Below the pieces are notes generated by a model. It was given only the letters and a program-made list of their open reading frames with translations, was not told where the DNA came from and did no database searches. Below are positions 11,301 to 26,000 of a stretch of 64,000 bases of DNA, one piece after another. This DNA is from Corallium rubrum (lineage: Eukaryota > Cnidaria > Anthozoa > Scleralcyonacea > Coralliidae): positions 33,088,628-33,152,627 of the forward strand of contig OZ035998.1 of NCBI GenBank assembly GCA_964035015.1, read 5' to 3'. The stretch's first letter is position 1, and each line of letters begins with the position of its first letter. The position numbers were made by a program, and so were the translations under genes.

Positions 11301-13996
11301 TTTTGTCAGGCTAAACGTGCATTTAATGGTTTCCCATTGTTGTGTAGTGCTGTTGTTGTTTTATTTACTGTATAGCAGTCCAAAACTATACAGTAAATTA
11401 AGCGAGGGATGAAAATAGGCTGAGAAAACAGACGTCCCAGTTTTGCTGGCTAAGGATGAAAACAGCCAGCTGAATATGTGAGAACAAGGGTGAGAAAACT
11501 ATTCTTGTACGAGTTTGAAGACGTATCGATACTTGATATTTCATAATATACATCTAATGTCATTTTCTTATTTCTGCTCCTTTAACGGAATTATGATATT
11601 TTAAGAAATAACTGACAACTAGATAGTTTATTTTTCAGGTTTGCTCATGGCTAGTTGTTGTTTTCGGTACGAATGCGGAATGCTTTTTAAAGAAAACGAC
11701 ACTGATGAAACTGGTACTAACGACATATTCTATACTAAGTTTGTATTGATTTCTTGTATCCTCTTCGGAGTGACGAAACTCTAATATATGGTTTATAATA
11801 TAACGAAAAGTTTGATTTAATTTCTTCACTGACAAACTTCGTGCATGTTTTGTAAAGACAATGACTTTTACCATAGCAACAAATAAACAATCACTGCATA
11901 ATTAGTTCGGTAGCATAGCACAACCAATCAAAATTTAAAATCGAAATATAGTAAGGTTAGATATACTGCCGAAACAGAGAACGTAGGAGTCTAACGTTTC
12001 GAGCGAAGGCCCTTCGTCAGAGAGAAAGGGCCTTCGCTCGAAACGTTAGACTCCTACGTTCTCTGTTTCGGCAGTATATCTAACCTTACCATATTTCGAT
12101 TGTTGTTTCTACACTGCCTACGCAGCACGCTACTTTTATTACAAAATTTAAAATGCACGTTTAGCAAAGCGTGATAAAATGATTTAATAAACAATTTTTC
12201 AAACCTTTTCGAGCCTTCCCGGTGACCGTGTAAAAAAACACATTTTGTGGGAGACTGAAATCTACCTGCAAACCGCGCAGGGGCCTGGAGCTTTGCTTCA
12301 CTTTTTGCCCCACGAATGACTGGACGTTAACGTTCCAGGTATCAGATTTTAACTTTCATCGAGTTCACTGAGTTTATGTAAGAGTAACATCATCTGGTGT
12401 TAGCCAGTGTAAAAGATATAGGGACAAAATGTACGATTGCCTGTTTCCTGTTAAAGGGTTAAAGGAGATAGTTTATTAACCCTTTAACAGACAAGTTTCT
12501 GCAAGAGGTTCCTATAATTTAAGAGTAAAAACTTCTCGCCTGGCGTTAGCCAGAGTAAAATAGTCTGGCGTTAGCCAGAGGCATTTAAAAAATAGTTATT
12601 ATTAAGGTCCTTGCAGGATAATCACGAGGTTAACCCTATGTAAAGCAGTAAAGATCCCCGAAGATCTATAGGTGTTGATTTTATGGTGAGATAAAAACTG
12701 GAGTATCCTGCGAAAAACCCTCGAAGCACGGGAGAGATTAATTAACAAATCTGTTCACTTGAGTCTCAAGCTTAAGAAACAACACTTATTTCAGAGGGTC
12801 ACCCATGCATGCACACACCAGTTGTTAGTACTAACTCCGTCTGATCATTCAGCGGTGAGAAGCGGTGCGTTGACTGCACACACCAACCACGCTATCTGCA
12901 TTTCCATCAAGCAAAAATACAGAAAATCAATACGGTAGAAGAGAGTTTGAAATTAAAGGAAGATTTTATATAAATGAGGTCAACTTTCATATCAATTTCC
13001 TCGCGAAGACTTTCTTGAGATGAAAGTTCAAATACTCGAAAAGAGTTCGTCCTCCGACTCAGAAGATTTAGAGGAGAATGTATCTAGAAGGAATGTACAA
13101 GAAAGAAAGCATGCAGGGTAGCGCGTTGTCTCTCGCCGTTGAAGACCGAAGTTAAGCCCGGTTAGACAGGGTTAGTACTTGAATGTGTGAGCGCATGTCC
13201 GAGCTTGAGACTCGTGTGAATGGGGTTGTTAGTTCTCTCTTGTGTTTCCAAAGGGAATTCATCATAGTCAATCGAGATATGGTCTGGAAACTCCGCTAAA
13301 GTCTTTGGTCTATCTTTTTGTTCGCCTTTATGCACGGTGCACGGTCACTGAACACATTGTATTTTAGTATAATGAACGAATTGTCCAATAGCAACGTTTC
13401 AGTTCAATCACTCAACCGTGCTATTTAAATATTAATAAACCTAAAACAAAGGATGTGCACGGTGTGAGGTACGGTTCAACATAAAATCACACTTCATTAT
13501 AGGCGCTTTGAAGTTTGCCGAGTTTCCAGACCATATCTCGATTGACTATGAATTCATTAATCGATCTTAGCTGGTGAATTCAAGGTATCACGGTAATTGG
13601 TCCGTAACTGTTCTGGTGTGCCCGCCGAATAGGCTGAGCTATAAATATCTAAAATATGTTTAAATCAATCGAGTACCCAATTCATGACCTTTTCGCGTTC
13701 AATTGCAGTGACAAAACCTATCTGTGGCTATTGTCTAACTGTGACTATTGATTACCTGTACCTGTAACTTACTTTATAAAAAAAAACCCCACCAAAATTC
13801 AAAGTATCTTATAATTGTTATTTTTCCAGTAACATGTTAGCAGTTCTAGCACAAATTCAAAGAAAGGTACCTTCTATGTGAAGAGAAACAGGTAGTTCTA
13901 AGGATGCTACCGGAATGTCGTCGACGTGAACTTGTTGGTAACTCTAAAAGTGTTTGAAGAAATGATGTAGATTAGTTGTACATAGTTCGCAGTGGA

Positions 13997-14034
<38 letters not shown>

Positions 14035-17000
14035 GGACGGACGGACGGACGGACGGACGGACGGACGGACGGACGGACGGACGGACGGACGGACGGACGG
14101 ACGGACGGACGGACGGACGGACGGACGGACGGACGGACGGACGGACGGACGGACGGACGGACGGACGGACGGACGGACGGACGGACAGACAAACAGACAG
14201 TGAAATGACTACACGGACAGACAGACAATGATTACACTATTAAAATAGAATTAAATTAGCACTAACCACAATTTTTAACCACAATCTTTATACTAATTAA
14301 TATTATAAAATGTTTTGACTCTGGGTCCCATAATAGCCTTACATATAATAATTTTGAGTTGGAATCAAGTATTGATGCTATAGAGCGTTTTCACTCACGT
14401 GATCGGTGGCCCATTGGGGTGGTGAAACAATACGAAATATTTGAATAAGAAAGAGCTAATTTCCATACCGTACACCAATATGGCCGCAATTTCATTGTTT
14501 TGGTACACCAATATGGCCGCCGTGACGTAAGATGAAAACGCTCTATTGAATATCGAAAGTATCGAAAATCGAAACCATCAAGTATCGAAGGCAAACATCT
14601 AACAATGTAAAACTAATGACAGAGTAACATCAAGGGCAGTTTTTGTTCCTTGCTTCGTTGTCGGGTTGCTTGATATACAAATAGAACATTTTGACGTCAC
14701 ATGTGCATAATGACTTATCGGGGAAGGTTATATATCGTTATATATTCTCAAACCAAATGCAAATGAAGCGTGTTGGTGTGTTTGCCCCACAAAATAACAT
14801 TAAACATGTAGAATTTTAGAGTGACTATATTTTATAAAAGCAAATATATATATAACCTTCTCCGATAATTCATTATGTACATGTGACGTAAGAATGTTTA
14901 ATTTGCATATCAAACTGAAACATGTCAACAACCATAGTCAATCGAGATATGGTCTGGAAACTCGGCAAACTTCAAAGCGCCTATAATGAGCTGGGATTTT
15001 ATGTTGAACCGTACCTTACACCGTGCACATCCTTTGTATTAGGTTTATTAATATTTAAATAGCACGGTTGAGTGATTGAAGTGAAACGTTGCTATTGGAC
15101 AATTCGTTCATTATACTAAAATACAATGTGTTCAGTGACCGTGCACCGTGCACAAAACTGCATAAAGGCGAACAAAAAGATAGACCAAAGACTTTAGCTG
15201 AGTTTCCAGATCATATCTCGATTGACTATGCAACAACGGAGCAAGGAAAAGAAAAATTGCAAAATATGTTACCCTGTCATTTTAAGTATTCCTTCAACTA
15301 AGCCAGACTTAATTATCGTTATATAAGTACTTGTAAACAGCGCAATAATTCAAGAAATCAGTCTCACTATGCCTTATATATAGTCTCAACATACCCTTAT
15401 CTTGCTGGGAGTATCACCTTTCAAATAATGCGGGTTGAGTAATTGTTCCTCTCGTCTCTTCTCTCTTCGCTACAAATTAAAAAAAAAAAAGAAAACAGTG
15501 ATGTTATATGACTGGACGGCATTTTTACGTTACGTTTGTCACCAATCCAAACGTTACTGGTATACTCGTTTATTATATTCTAATTTTAATCATATTTTTT
15601 CACTCATATCTTTAAACTGCATATAAACCCAAATTTTTTATCGTCTGAATACGTTCTACATAGAGCAAACAGTTGTTCAGTGAAACATTTTTTTGATTGG
15701 AGCTATTCTTCAACGTTTTTTGGTGATTCGCATTTCTAGTATGGTAATGAGATGACGTCTATGTAGGCATTTGACTTTCTTTCTCTTTTTGGCAAGATAA
15801 ACTACCTGAGAATTTATGTGGAAGAATTGGGTCATGTCACTCGTGCAAATGAATATTGTACAGATAATGATGACTACTTTGGCGTCATCTCATTACCATT
15901 TTGAAAACAAAAATCTCTATTAAAGCAAGAAAGGTTGCTCCAATCTAAAAAATATTTCGTTGTTCAACTATTTGCCAAAGATAGAACGCATTTAGATGAT
16001 AAAAAAGTTGGGGTTATATGCACTTTAAGCGGTTTTTCATACGAAATGGAAGAGAGAAACACAAACGTCTACTTTGACGTCATCCTCATTACAGTTTTAA
16101 ACAAAATACAAAACTCAATATAACAATAAATAGAAACTCAAATCAAAAATATTTTGCATTAAATTGTTCACATTGTATATAATTCATACCAGTAATAACG
16201 TATGTAGGTTTACAGGTATTTTAACTGCAATGTACATTTTTTTATACAGAACTTATGACACATTGGGGAGTATTCCAGTCGACAAACCGATAAACGAACG
16301 AACGCTAAAGGGCAGAGGGGCGTGACCCCCCTAAAAATTGCTGAGAAATAGTATCACAAAGGATGGGAACAAAACGTTTTCCTAACAAGCAATTTCTACA
16401 TCTGAACCCAGCAGTCCAAATACAATCCAACTATAACCCTAATTTCGGATTGAGTTGCAATGTATGACGCATATTATGCATCTTTTGCTCTTATTTAAGA
16501 TGCTTTATACGTAAATCTTTATGCAACCTTGACATTTCATGTTCAACATGGTGGACCGCGTCGTCATTTCACACCCAGCCCCAACATTAATTAATTACGC
16601 CTGTTATTCAAATTACCCTTCACAATATTTCTTAAAAATGATAAAATGCGCTATTAAAAAGTTTGCTTAAAAGCGCTGTCAGAATGCGGGAAATGGAGTC
16701 TTAGAGACTCAAATTTCAATTTAGATGCGGACCCAAAACAATTTGACTATTAAATTTATAAAAATTCAAAAATTACCCCCCCCCCCCCCCCCCCCTCGGC
16801 ACTTGACCCCTCGCCACAGGCCAGTAATTGCCGGCAAAACGCTAAAAGATATGCAACGGTAGTGGTCATATAGATACGGTAGTTCAGCGAGCTTGGCAAT
16901 CGGTTATGTGGCGATCGAAAGGGCCGAATAATATTGGTTTCGAAATAAGAAATTTACTATAAAATGCAAAAATCGACGACGTTTCGTTTCGTTTTTCTCC

Positions 17001-20000
17001 GTTTCAATACACGAAACTGGCTTTCTTTAAGGAGGACTTTTATGCCCAAGCTTCCATAAGATGCTTGCCAAGCGCCGAGTTCTTGTGTTCAACAATACGT
17101 TGGTGAAGATGTCGGGCTGTATAGCTAACATGAAAGATCACATGAAAATAGATATACAATGCACTGTTGATTTGCGATTGGCCGCTTGATTTCTTTCGGC
17201 AGGCTTAAGATCTTGTTCCAATTTCTTATTGAAAAATACTGGCTGTAGGCTTATGCCAATCTTCTGACTAAGATAACGCGTTTGTCTTCTGACTGCATTG
17301 GCCGATAGATCGGTAAGAAATAAGAAATATTTTAAAAATACAGGGGGGTGGACAAAAAAAAAGGGCCATCATTTAAAATATGGTTAATGAGGAATAACTA
17401 TTATTCGAGAAAAGGAAAATATGTAAAGTGATATATTTTATAATGCATGCGTCAATATCTGCTCAAATATGATATACAATTCTAATTTTGTTATTGGTTT
17501 AAAAAAAACATTAACTTTGAAAGCATGCCACGCTGTGAAGCTTTAGTGAAATCACGTGAAATGGCAACAAAATATCTAACTATTTTGCTGTTATAACACT
17601 TTCATTAGTACACAAACTCCATTAATCATTTTGAAGACCAACTGGAATAGTCGAACTAAGATCCACTTCATTTGTTACAAGATTGAAAATCATGAAAAAT
17701 TAATATTTTTTAAATCAATAGATAAAATTAGAATTTGATATCATATTTGAGCAGATCTTGACGCATGCATTCTAAAAATATAACTTTACATATTTTTCTG
17801 TACTCTAATAAAAGTTATACAATGCACATTAATCATACTTTCAATGATGGCCACTTTTTTTGTCCACCCCTGTAAATATAAAATAATTTACTGTCATGAC
17901 GTCGAAACAATAAAACCAATAAGGTCCTTTTTGAAAATCATGTAAATGAAAAAGTTTTCCTGATTACATATTATTATTATTATAAACCCACAAACAGTGT
18001 TTCCTTGTTACAGTTAGTCGTCTTTTGATGAGAGCAAGTAGAATGAAAATCGCCAAATTCATTGATTGCGGCGTGATTGCGGCGATTATATGGAAACTAG
18101 GTTTAACTTTGTAACTATAGTACTTATTAGATTAAAACCAATGAGTTCACGCCCGGTGTGTTGGTGATCATAATAACTCTTCGAATCGCATGGCCTCACC
18201 TGACACTGGACGCCATCTTGGTTGATTTCAAGTTAATTTCAAAAACTTGTGCCAAAACAAACATGGTGGTCAGCGGTTTGTCAACAGTGTTTTTTGATCG
18301 GAAAATCAAGCAAGATGGCGAACGTGACGTGTCTTCAAATTATCGTAACAGATATAGTCTGTATTTACCCTGAAATATCGTAACTGCGTCATTACCTTCT
18401 CTAATTCTTTCTCGTCAACTTTAGGTTGCTCTTTTTTCCACGAAGGCTCAGACCTGTAGAGGTAAATATTCAAACAATGCGGCGTTAAGGGGAAGACATG
18501 CCTTCGATATTAGAATGATGATGTCACTGCATGTGTAATACTCGCTCTCATTTGGAAAGAATAAAACATAACGCAGCAAGCCATATATCGTTTGAAAGCT
18601 CATCTTCTGCTCTATCGAAATATCGCCTTTTCATTTCATATATTTCAATACGTAAATTAATGAACAAGAGTCTTGATCTTGAAGGAGCATGTTTTCAGAT
18701 GGTTGTTTTTTCAATATCAGAGACAAACTCTGTGATAACGAACTCAGTATCTCAGGCAACCTGGGTGATCTTGAACTAAGTAGGTTACCTCAACCTAGTT
18801 ACCTCGGGTTCAGTAACTAACCTATACTTAATTGTTATTAAAAAAGATATTCAAAGTACGCACTTTTCAGTATCAAAGAACATGGTTTCTAAGTCGTCGT
18901 CGTCTTCTTGTTCCTCTTCGGAACTCTCGGGAGGGTCGTTGATCCATTTGTCAAGGTCAAGCCTATCAACGCACATGAAATAAACAGATAGAGTTATTAC
19001 AATGCCAAAAAATATTACGTTTTTATATTATGAAAACACATTCTATTTTCCCCGGGCCGCAATCCTTTGAAATAATGCTTTCTGATTGGCTAGCGAACGG
19101 TTCCGAATTCTAGAGTACGGACCCTGCAGGCTAAAACTGCCCGAAAAAGGAGTAATCCACAACAATAATCAATAGGGTTGTTTAGTAATATTGTGCAATA
19201 ATAGGCATATTTGCGGATTAACATCATGTTGTATTTAAAAGTTCTGAGCTTTCGGTCCGTGACCTCAGACCGCCTTCAGAGAAGTTACGTTAAACGTTTG
19301 CGCATACAGTAAACACCCACGTATAAGAACCTAGTGAATTAAGAACCTACAGGCTGAAATTTGGAAATTAGACCCTCATTATATAAGAAAGCATTCAGCC
19401 TGACATTTAAAACAGGTTCTTATTTGTGAGATCAGCCCAATTATACTTAATTCAAAAAGCAGGCATTGTATGAGTAAAATGTACTTTAAGGTTACAGTTC
19501 ATGTTCGCGGGCCTTTTTTGGGTCAAAAAATACTTTAGCGCTAAGCATTGTAGGACAGTAGAACTTTCAACATCGTAAACAAACTGCGGAAATGTATTAT
19601 ATTTCCCTAGATATTTAATGATTTTGTAGTTTCTGTGACACGACTGAATTAATCGCCTTAAAGTACTATTCTGAACAGTAGCAAACAGTTTAAACCCCTG
19701 AATAAAATAAGAATCTAATTAAGAACAGCCTGATTTCCCACTAAGCACCCGATATATAAGAACCTATTCAGGCTGACTTGTAAAAATGTAGGTTCTTAAT
19801 ATGCGTGGGTGTTTACTGTATTGCGTTGCTCTAGTTGTATGCACACGTCATATTTAAACTAGCAGAATAGTACAAATTGTTCTAATAGTACAATTTGTTC
19901 TAACCTGAAACTTTAGCTTAAAAGAACACACAAAATGACATAATTATCATGAAGAACAAAAAAGTGTCGACCAAGTGTCATTTACAGGTTGCAATTCCCT

Positions 20001-23000
20001 TCTTGAAACATTGTTCGATGTTTAACAATTTACGGTACCGATAAAGATGGCGGTGGTACATTTAACCACAATGCTTTGCGACCTCAAATCAGCTCAAATA
20101 AGAACTAAACATTGTTAATCATGCTAAGATGGATTAAGTGGGCAAGAACTTCATTCCTACCAAAGTTGATCGTTTTAAAACCATATCTTGCAAGAAACAA
20201 CATTTACTGCAAAGAATTGTGGTTAAATGTACAAGTCGCCATCTTTTTCGGTACTGTCAATTTCAATTGTCTCTCTTTTTTGCCTTGAAAAATAGTTGTT
20301 CACATTAGCGTAGATTCCTTCCACTTGATTAATCAACAGGGTTGTTCCACCGTATTTTTTTAATAACGGCCGGACGGCAACCAATCGTAACTCTCATCAC
20401 GGGCTTCTCTTGCCTGAATAAAATTGTCTGGTGTTAGCCAGAATAAACCCGTCAATTCAAAAATAGGGACCTTAAGATCTACGATGGCAACTTCAACGAC
20501 GACGTCCTCCAAATAAAAGAATTCTAGTTATAAAAAAAAGAGAATGAATAATTTGTAGTCCCAGGAGTAATCTCAACACCGTCCTCGTTCTTTGTACAAC
20601 GCCACTTAGAGCATTTTCACGTCTTCAGGACGACGTCAACTCGCCAAGAGATGACAACTGTCTCTTGACATTGACCCCAATACAAACACTACAATCATTT
20701 TAGCAGTACTGGGACGTTTTAAAAGTCATTTAAGTGCCACCGTCGTCGTATCATCTTAAGGTCCCTAATCATATTGGTGAACGAAAGGATAATGGAGAGT
20801 GGAAACAAATTCTGACTGCGAGGTTGGTAACTAGCCTGCATGGAAAACTTACCCTTCCGGAACAGGTACTTTTTTCTGGGCTTTGGACGCGACAGGATTG
20901 AGCTCGCCGTTGAATAATAGCGACACATCAGAAGAACATTGAACTCCTAGATTAAAAACATTTAATATATGGCACGGATTACTTCCGGTAAAATCACGCG
21001 CTGTGATTGGTTGCTGACGTGGCGAGATTTCTCCGCAATGCCTGCGGGCATTATGAAAATTGTTAATGCCCTACGATTGGAAACAAACAAAAAATCTTAA
21101 TAAGAAACTTTTATCGCCGAAAAACGACAAAAATATATGAAATAAACGACAAACATTTTAGGGAAATTCTCATATAAGGAAATTCTAGTATCCAGACGAG
21201 AAATAAACAGCAGAAAATAACGCTAGCCCGGTGTTTTGACGAAGTTAAAGGAAGCAAAGACCAAGAAATACAAGATTGATTTTGAAATAAAAGTGACATA
21301 TAATAAACTACTTGATAATCTCGACCGCTCGGTCTTTACGGTAAAATATTAAACCTCGGTCTTGAACGTATTAACCTCGCTATCGTTCGGTCAATACAGA
21401 AAGACCTCGGTTTAATAATTTACCGTAAAGACCTCACTCTCGGTTATTAAGTAGTTATTAACAAAATAATAAATTAAGTAAAAGTCACGTAACACGAAGA
21501 CAAAACTCATGACGTTTTTATGGAAATCAACACACTATTACTCTATTAATTTTATCAACTACCAGTGAGCCGTCCACAGTATTTTGACTCAACTAAGGTA
21601 AATTATAAAACACATGTATTTTAGATTGGGTAACTAAGATAAAATAATAGAGTAATATATTGACCAATTCCATACATGACCTAACGTCAGTCGTCGCTTT
21701 CTTTTAGCACAACCTTCCTTTAGCACAACCTTCTTTTACCACAACCTTGTTTTACCACAACCTTCCGTTACCACAACCTTCCTTTACCACAAACGTCCTT
21801 CGCCATAATCATCCTTCACCACAACCTCCCTTTACCATAACCTCCCTTTACCACAACTTCCCTTCACCACAACCTTCCTTTACCACAACCTTCCTTTACC
21901 ACAACCTTCCTTTACCACAAACTTCCTTTACCACAACATTCCTTCACCACAACCTTCCTTTACCACAACCTTCATTCACCAAAACCTTTCTTCATCAAAA
22001 CCTTCCTTCACCAAAACCTTCCTTCACCAAAACCTTCCTTCACCAAAACCTTCCTTCACCATAATCTTCCTTCACTACAATACAACCTTCCTTTACCACA
22101 ACCTTCCTTTACCATAACCTTCCTTCACCAAAACCTTCCTTTACTACAACCTTCCTTTACCACAACCTTCCTTTACCACAACATTCCTTTACCACAACAT
22201 TCCTTCACCACAACCTTCCTCTACGACAACCTTCCTTTAACCTTCCTTTACCACAACCTTCCTTTACGACAACCTTCATTCACCAAAACCTTTCTTCACC
22301 AAAACCTTCCTTCACCAAAACCTTCCTTCACCATAATCTTCCTTCACTACAACCTTCCTTTACCACAACCTTCCTTTACGACAACCTTCATTCACCAAAA
22401 CCTTTCTTCACCAAAACCTTCCTTCACCAAAACCTTCCTTCACCATAATCTTCCTTCACTACAACCTTCCTTTACCACAACCTTCCTTTACCATAACCTT
22501 CCTCCACCAAAACCTTCCTTTACTATAACATTCCCTTACCACAACCTTCCTTTACCACAACCTTCCTTTACCACAACCTTCCTTTACCACAAACTTCCTT
22601 TACCATAACCTTCCTTTACCATAACCTTCCTTCACCAAAACCTTCCTTTACTACAACCTTCCTTTACCACAACCTTCCTTTACCACAACATTCCTTTACC
22701 ACAACATTCCTTCACCACAACCTTCCTCTACGACAACCTTCCTTTAACCTTCCTTTACCACAACCTTCCTTTACGACAACCTTCATTCACCAAAACCTTT
22801 CTTCACCAAAACCTTCCTTCACCAAAACCTTCCTTCACCATAATCTTCCTTCACTACAACCTTCCTTTACCACAACCTTCCTTTACCATAACCTTCCTCC
22901 ACCAAAACCTTCCTTTACTATAACATTCCCTTACCACAACCTTCCTTTACCACAACCTTCCTTTACCACAACCTTCCTTTACCACAAACTTCATTCACCA

Positions 23001-26000
23001 AAACCTTTCTTCACCAAAACCTTCCTTCACCAAAACCTTCCTTCACCATAATCTTCCTTCACTACAACCTTCCTTTACCACAACCTTCCTTTACCATAAC
23101 CTTCCCTTACCACAACGTTCCTTTACCACAACCTTTCTTTACCACAACCTTCCTTTACCATAACTTTCTTTTACTACAACCTTCCTTTACCATTAGCTTT
23201 CTTTACCACAACCTTCCTTTACAACAACCTTCCTTTACCACAAATTTCCTTTACCACAACCTTCTTTTATCACAACCCTCCTTTACCACAACCTTCCTTT
23301 ACCACAACCTTCCTTTACCACAAACTTCCTTCACCAAAATCGTCCTTGACCACAGCCTTCCTTGACCACAACCTCCCTTTACCACAACCTCCCTTTACCA
23401 CAACCTCCCTTTACCACAACCTTCCTTGACCACAACCTCCCTTTACCACAACCTTCCTTTACCACAACTTCCCTTGACCACAACTTCCCTTTACCATGAT
23501 CTGCCTTTACCACAAACTTCCTTCACCATAATCGTCCTTTACCAGAACTTTCCTTTACCACAAGCTTCATTCACCACAACCTTCCTTTACCACAACTTCC
23601 CTTTACCATAACCTTCCTTAATCCTTTACCACAACCTTCCTTTACCATAACTTTCCTTTACCACAAGCTTCAATCACTACAACCTTCTTTTACCACAACT
23701 TTCGTTCACCAAAACCCTCCTTTACCACAATCTTCCTTCACAACAATATTTACCTTTGGCTTGTAATTTTAAGATGTATTTAATGAGTTGAAGACCAACA
23801 CACGCCTAACAAATACAAAAATATTTAATGAACTTTCTCCTAAAGGTATTCCTTGATTAGGCCTGTTGCGACATAACGACATAAAACAAATGTCGTTTAA
23901 AATGTTTCAGTGCATATGAGATAATCAGCAGCTAAGTTGAATTTATAGTTGAGTTTACATACACAGCAAAAAATGATTTTCTTATTAAGAATTTTTTTTC
24001 TTATTTTAAGAAAATTTTTCTTAAAACAAGAAAATCATTTTCTTAGAAAGAAAGAAATTCTTAAAATAAGAAAATCATTTTCTCAGTAAGAAAAAAAATT
24101 CTTAAAATAAGAAAATCATTTTCACCATTTTCCTAGTAAGAAAAAACATTCTTAAAATAAGAAAATTACTTTCTTAGTAAGAAAAAAAAATTCTTAAAAT
24201 GAGAAAAAAGTTTTTTGCAAGGATCGAGATTTACTAGTATCTTAAAACAAGAAAATATTTTATACGAATGAGAAAACCAGTTTCTTAAAATGAGAAATAT
24301 TTTCAAGCATATGTTCAACGTTTTTCATTTTCTCAAAACAAGAAAACATTTTCTTAAAATGAGAAAACCATTTTTCTACAATAACAAATATATTTTCTTA
24401 GAACATGCCGAACATTTTTCATTTTCTTAAAACAAAAAAACCCAGTTTCTCTCAATAAAAATATTTTCTAGCACATGCATGCATATATGTGCCACTAGAA
24501 TATTCTATTCGATTTTTTATTCATCTCTATAAGTTATAACATTGAGCTTCAAATGCTTTTCCAAGTTTACCATTTGTCATATTTTGTTTATATTTTTTTT
24601 AAGTGTTTCACAAATATTTCCACCAAACTTTAACTATATACCTTTCATATCTTCAAAATTCCTCTGCTAACAGATATTTAGTGCAGCATGCTACACACTA
24701 TTTGATTAGACACAAAACTTGTCAAAGGACCTAAATATACTAGCCCATAAAGTTGAATTAAAAAGTAGAAATATTAATTTGTAAAACTCATGCAATGTAT
24801 GGCTTTCGACTTTCGAGTGACTATGGGCGAATTTACATAAACGTTTTGTGCTGCCTTAAGACCACGCGAGGCTAACGCGGGATTATTATCCCATGATGAC
24901 ACGGGAACCGGGTGACGCGTTCATTTTCGAATATTTGGAAGTTCGTTGGTGATTGCAATACATTTGCATGCCTTTTGTATAGGTAATCGCATGGGGCCGA
25001 GGAAAATTACGGTTTAATTTCACGAGTGTTTTCAAAATTTTACAAAATTGCCCGAGTCGCGAAGCGACGAGGGTAATTTGTAAGATTTTGAAAACACGAG
25101 TGAAATTAAACCTTAATTTTACGAGAACTCATGCGATTATGTGTTAATAATATAGCTGGCAAAATTATTTAAGAGCTATGTTATGTCCAGAAAATGTCGA
25201 AGTACAACGTACCTTATCACGGTCGACGCTCGGCAACATTCAAATTTCCCTCGCTCTATCGCTGTGCATGTAGCTTTCTTTTTGTAAACACAGGCAAAAG
25301 TTCGTAAATTTTCTACTGTATTCATTTTCACTAATAGTTTACACTCCTTCAATAGTTCAAATCAGTTCAAAGTAAACAAAAAAGCCTTTTCAGACCTAAA
25401 AACCTTGCAGATTTGTTGAAAACATTGTCAGTCCTCTGAGGTTCACTGTTGCTAAGTAACCAAGCAACCAATCACATGCAAGGACTGCTGATCAAGGAAC
25501 CAATCAAGTGCAAGTAATTTTGCCCTGAATTACAAAAAAATGCCCTCTTCATTAGCCAATCATATTCGAGAAATTTTGCCCTCTATATTATTAGCTTTGT
25601 AATTTATTGCTTCTGGTTTATAAATGGTTCTTCGCTGGACGTATGCAGACGATGGATGCGATCATATTATTGAAGGTAAGTCATAGATTCTTTAATCAGC
25701 AATTTTGTATACTGATTTGTATGTATTAAATTTGAAATAGTCGGCAAGGTATACTTGGGGTATTTTATGTTTATTCGCCACAGAATGCTCTTAATTTATT
25801 CGCTAGAAATGTTCGTAATTGTTGGAACACAAACGATTTGCAGTTTGATTCTTACAAAATATGTTTATTTTCGTAGTTTATAAGTATTACAATTACATAA
25901 AGGATTTATGGAATTGACAAATTGTTTTGTGTTGATCAATAACGGCGGCAATTTTGAATATATATATACCCCCTACATACTATAGGTGATTCATTTACAA

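Noticed and set aside
13021-13122. Plus-strand frame [19 protein letters not shown]
   Set aside because: Acidic/serine-rich like the AP3D1 hinge, but on the opposite strand, short and with no splice context.
13944-14231. SVRPSVRP and GRTDGRTD frames
   Set aside because: Products of the (GACG)n microsatellite on both strands.
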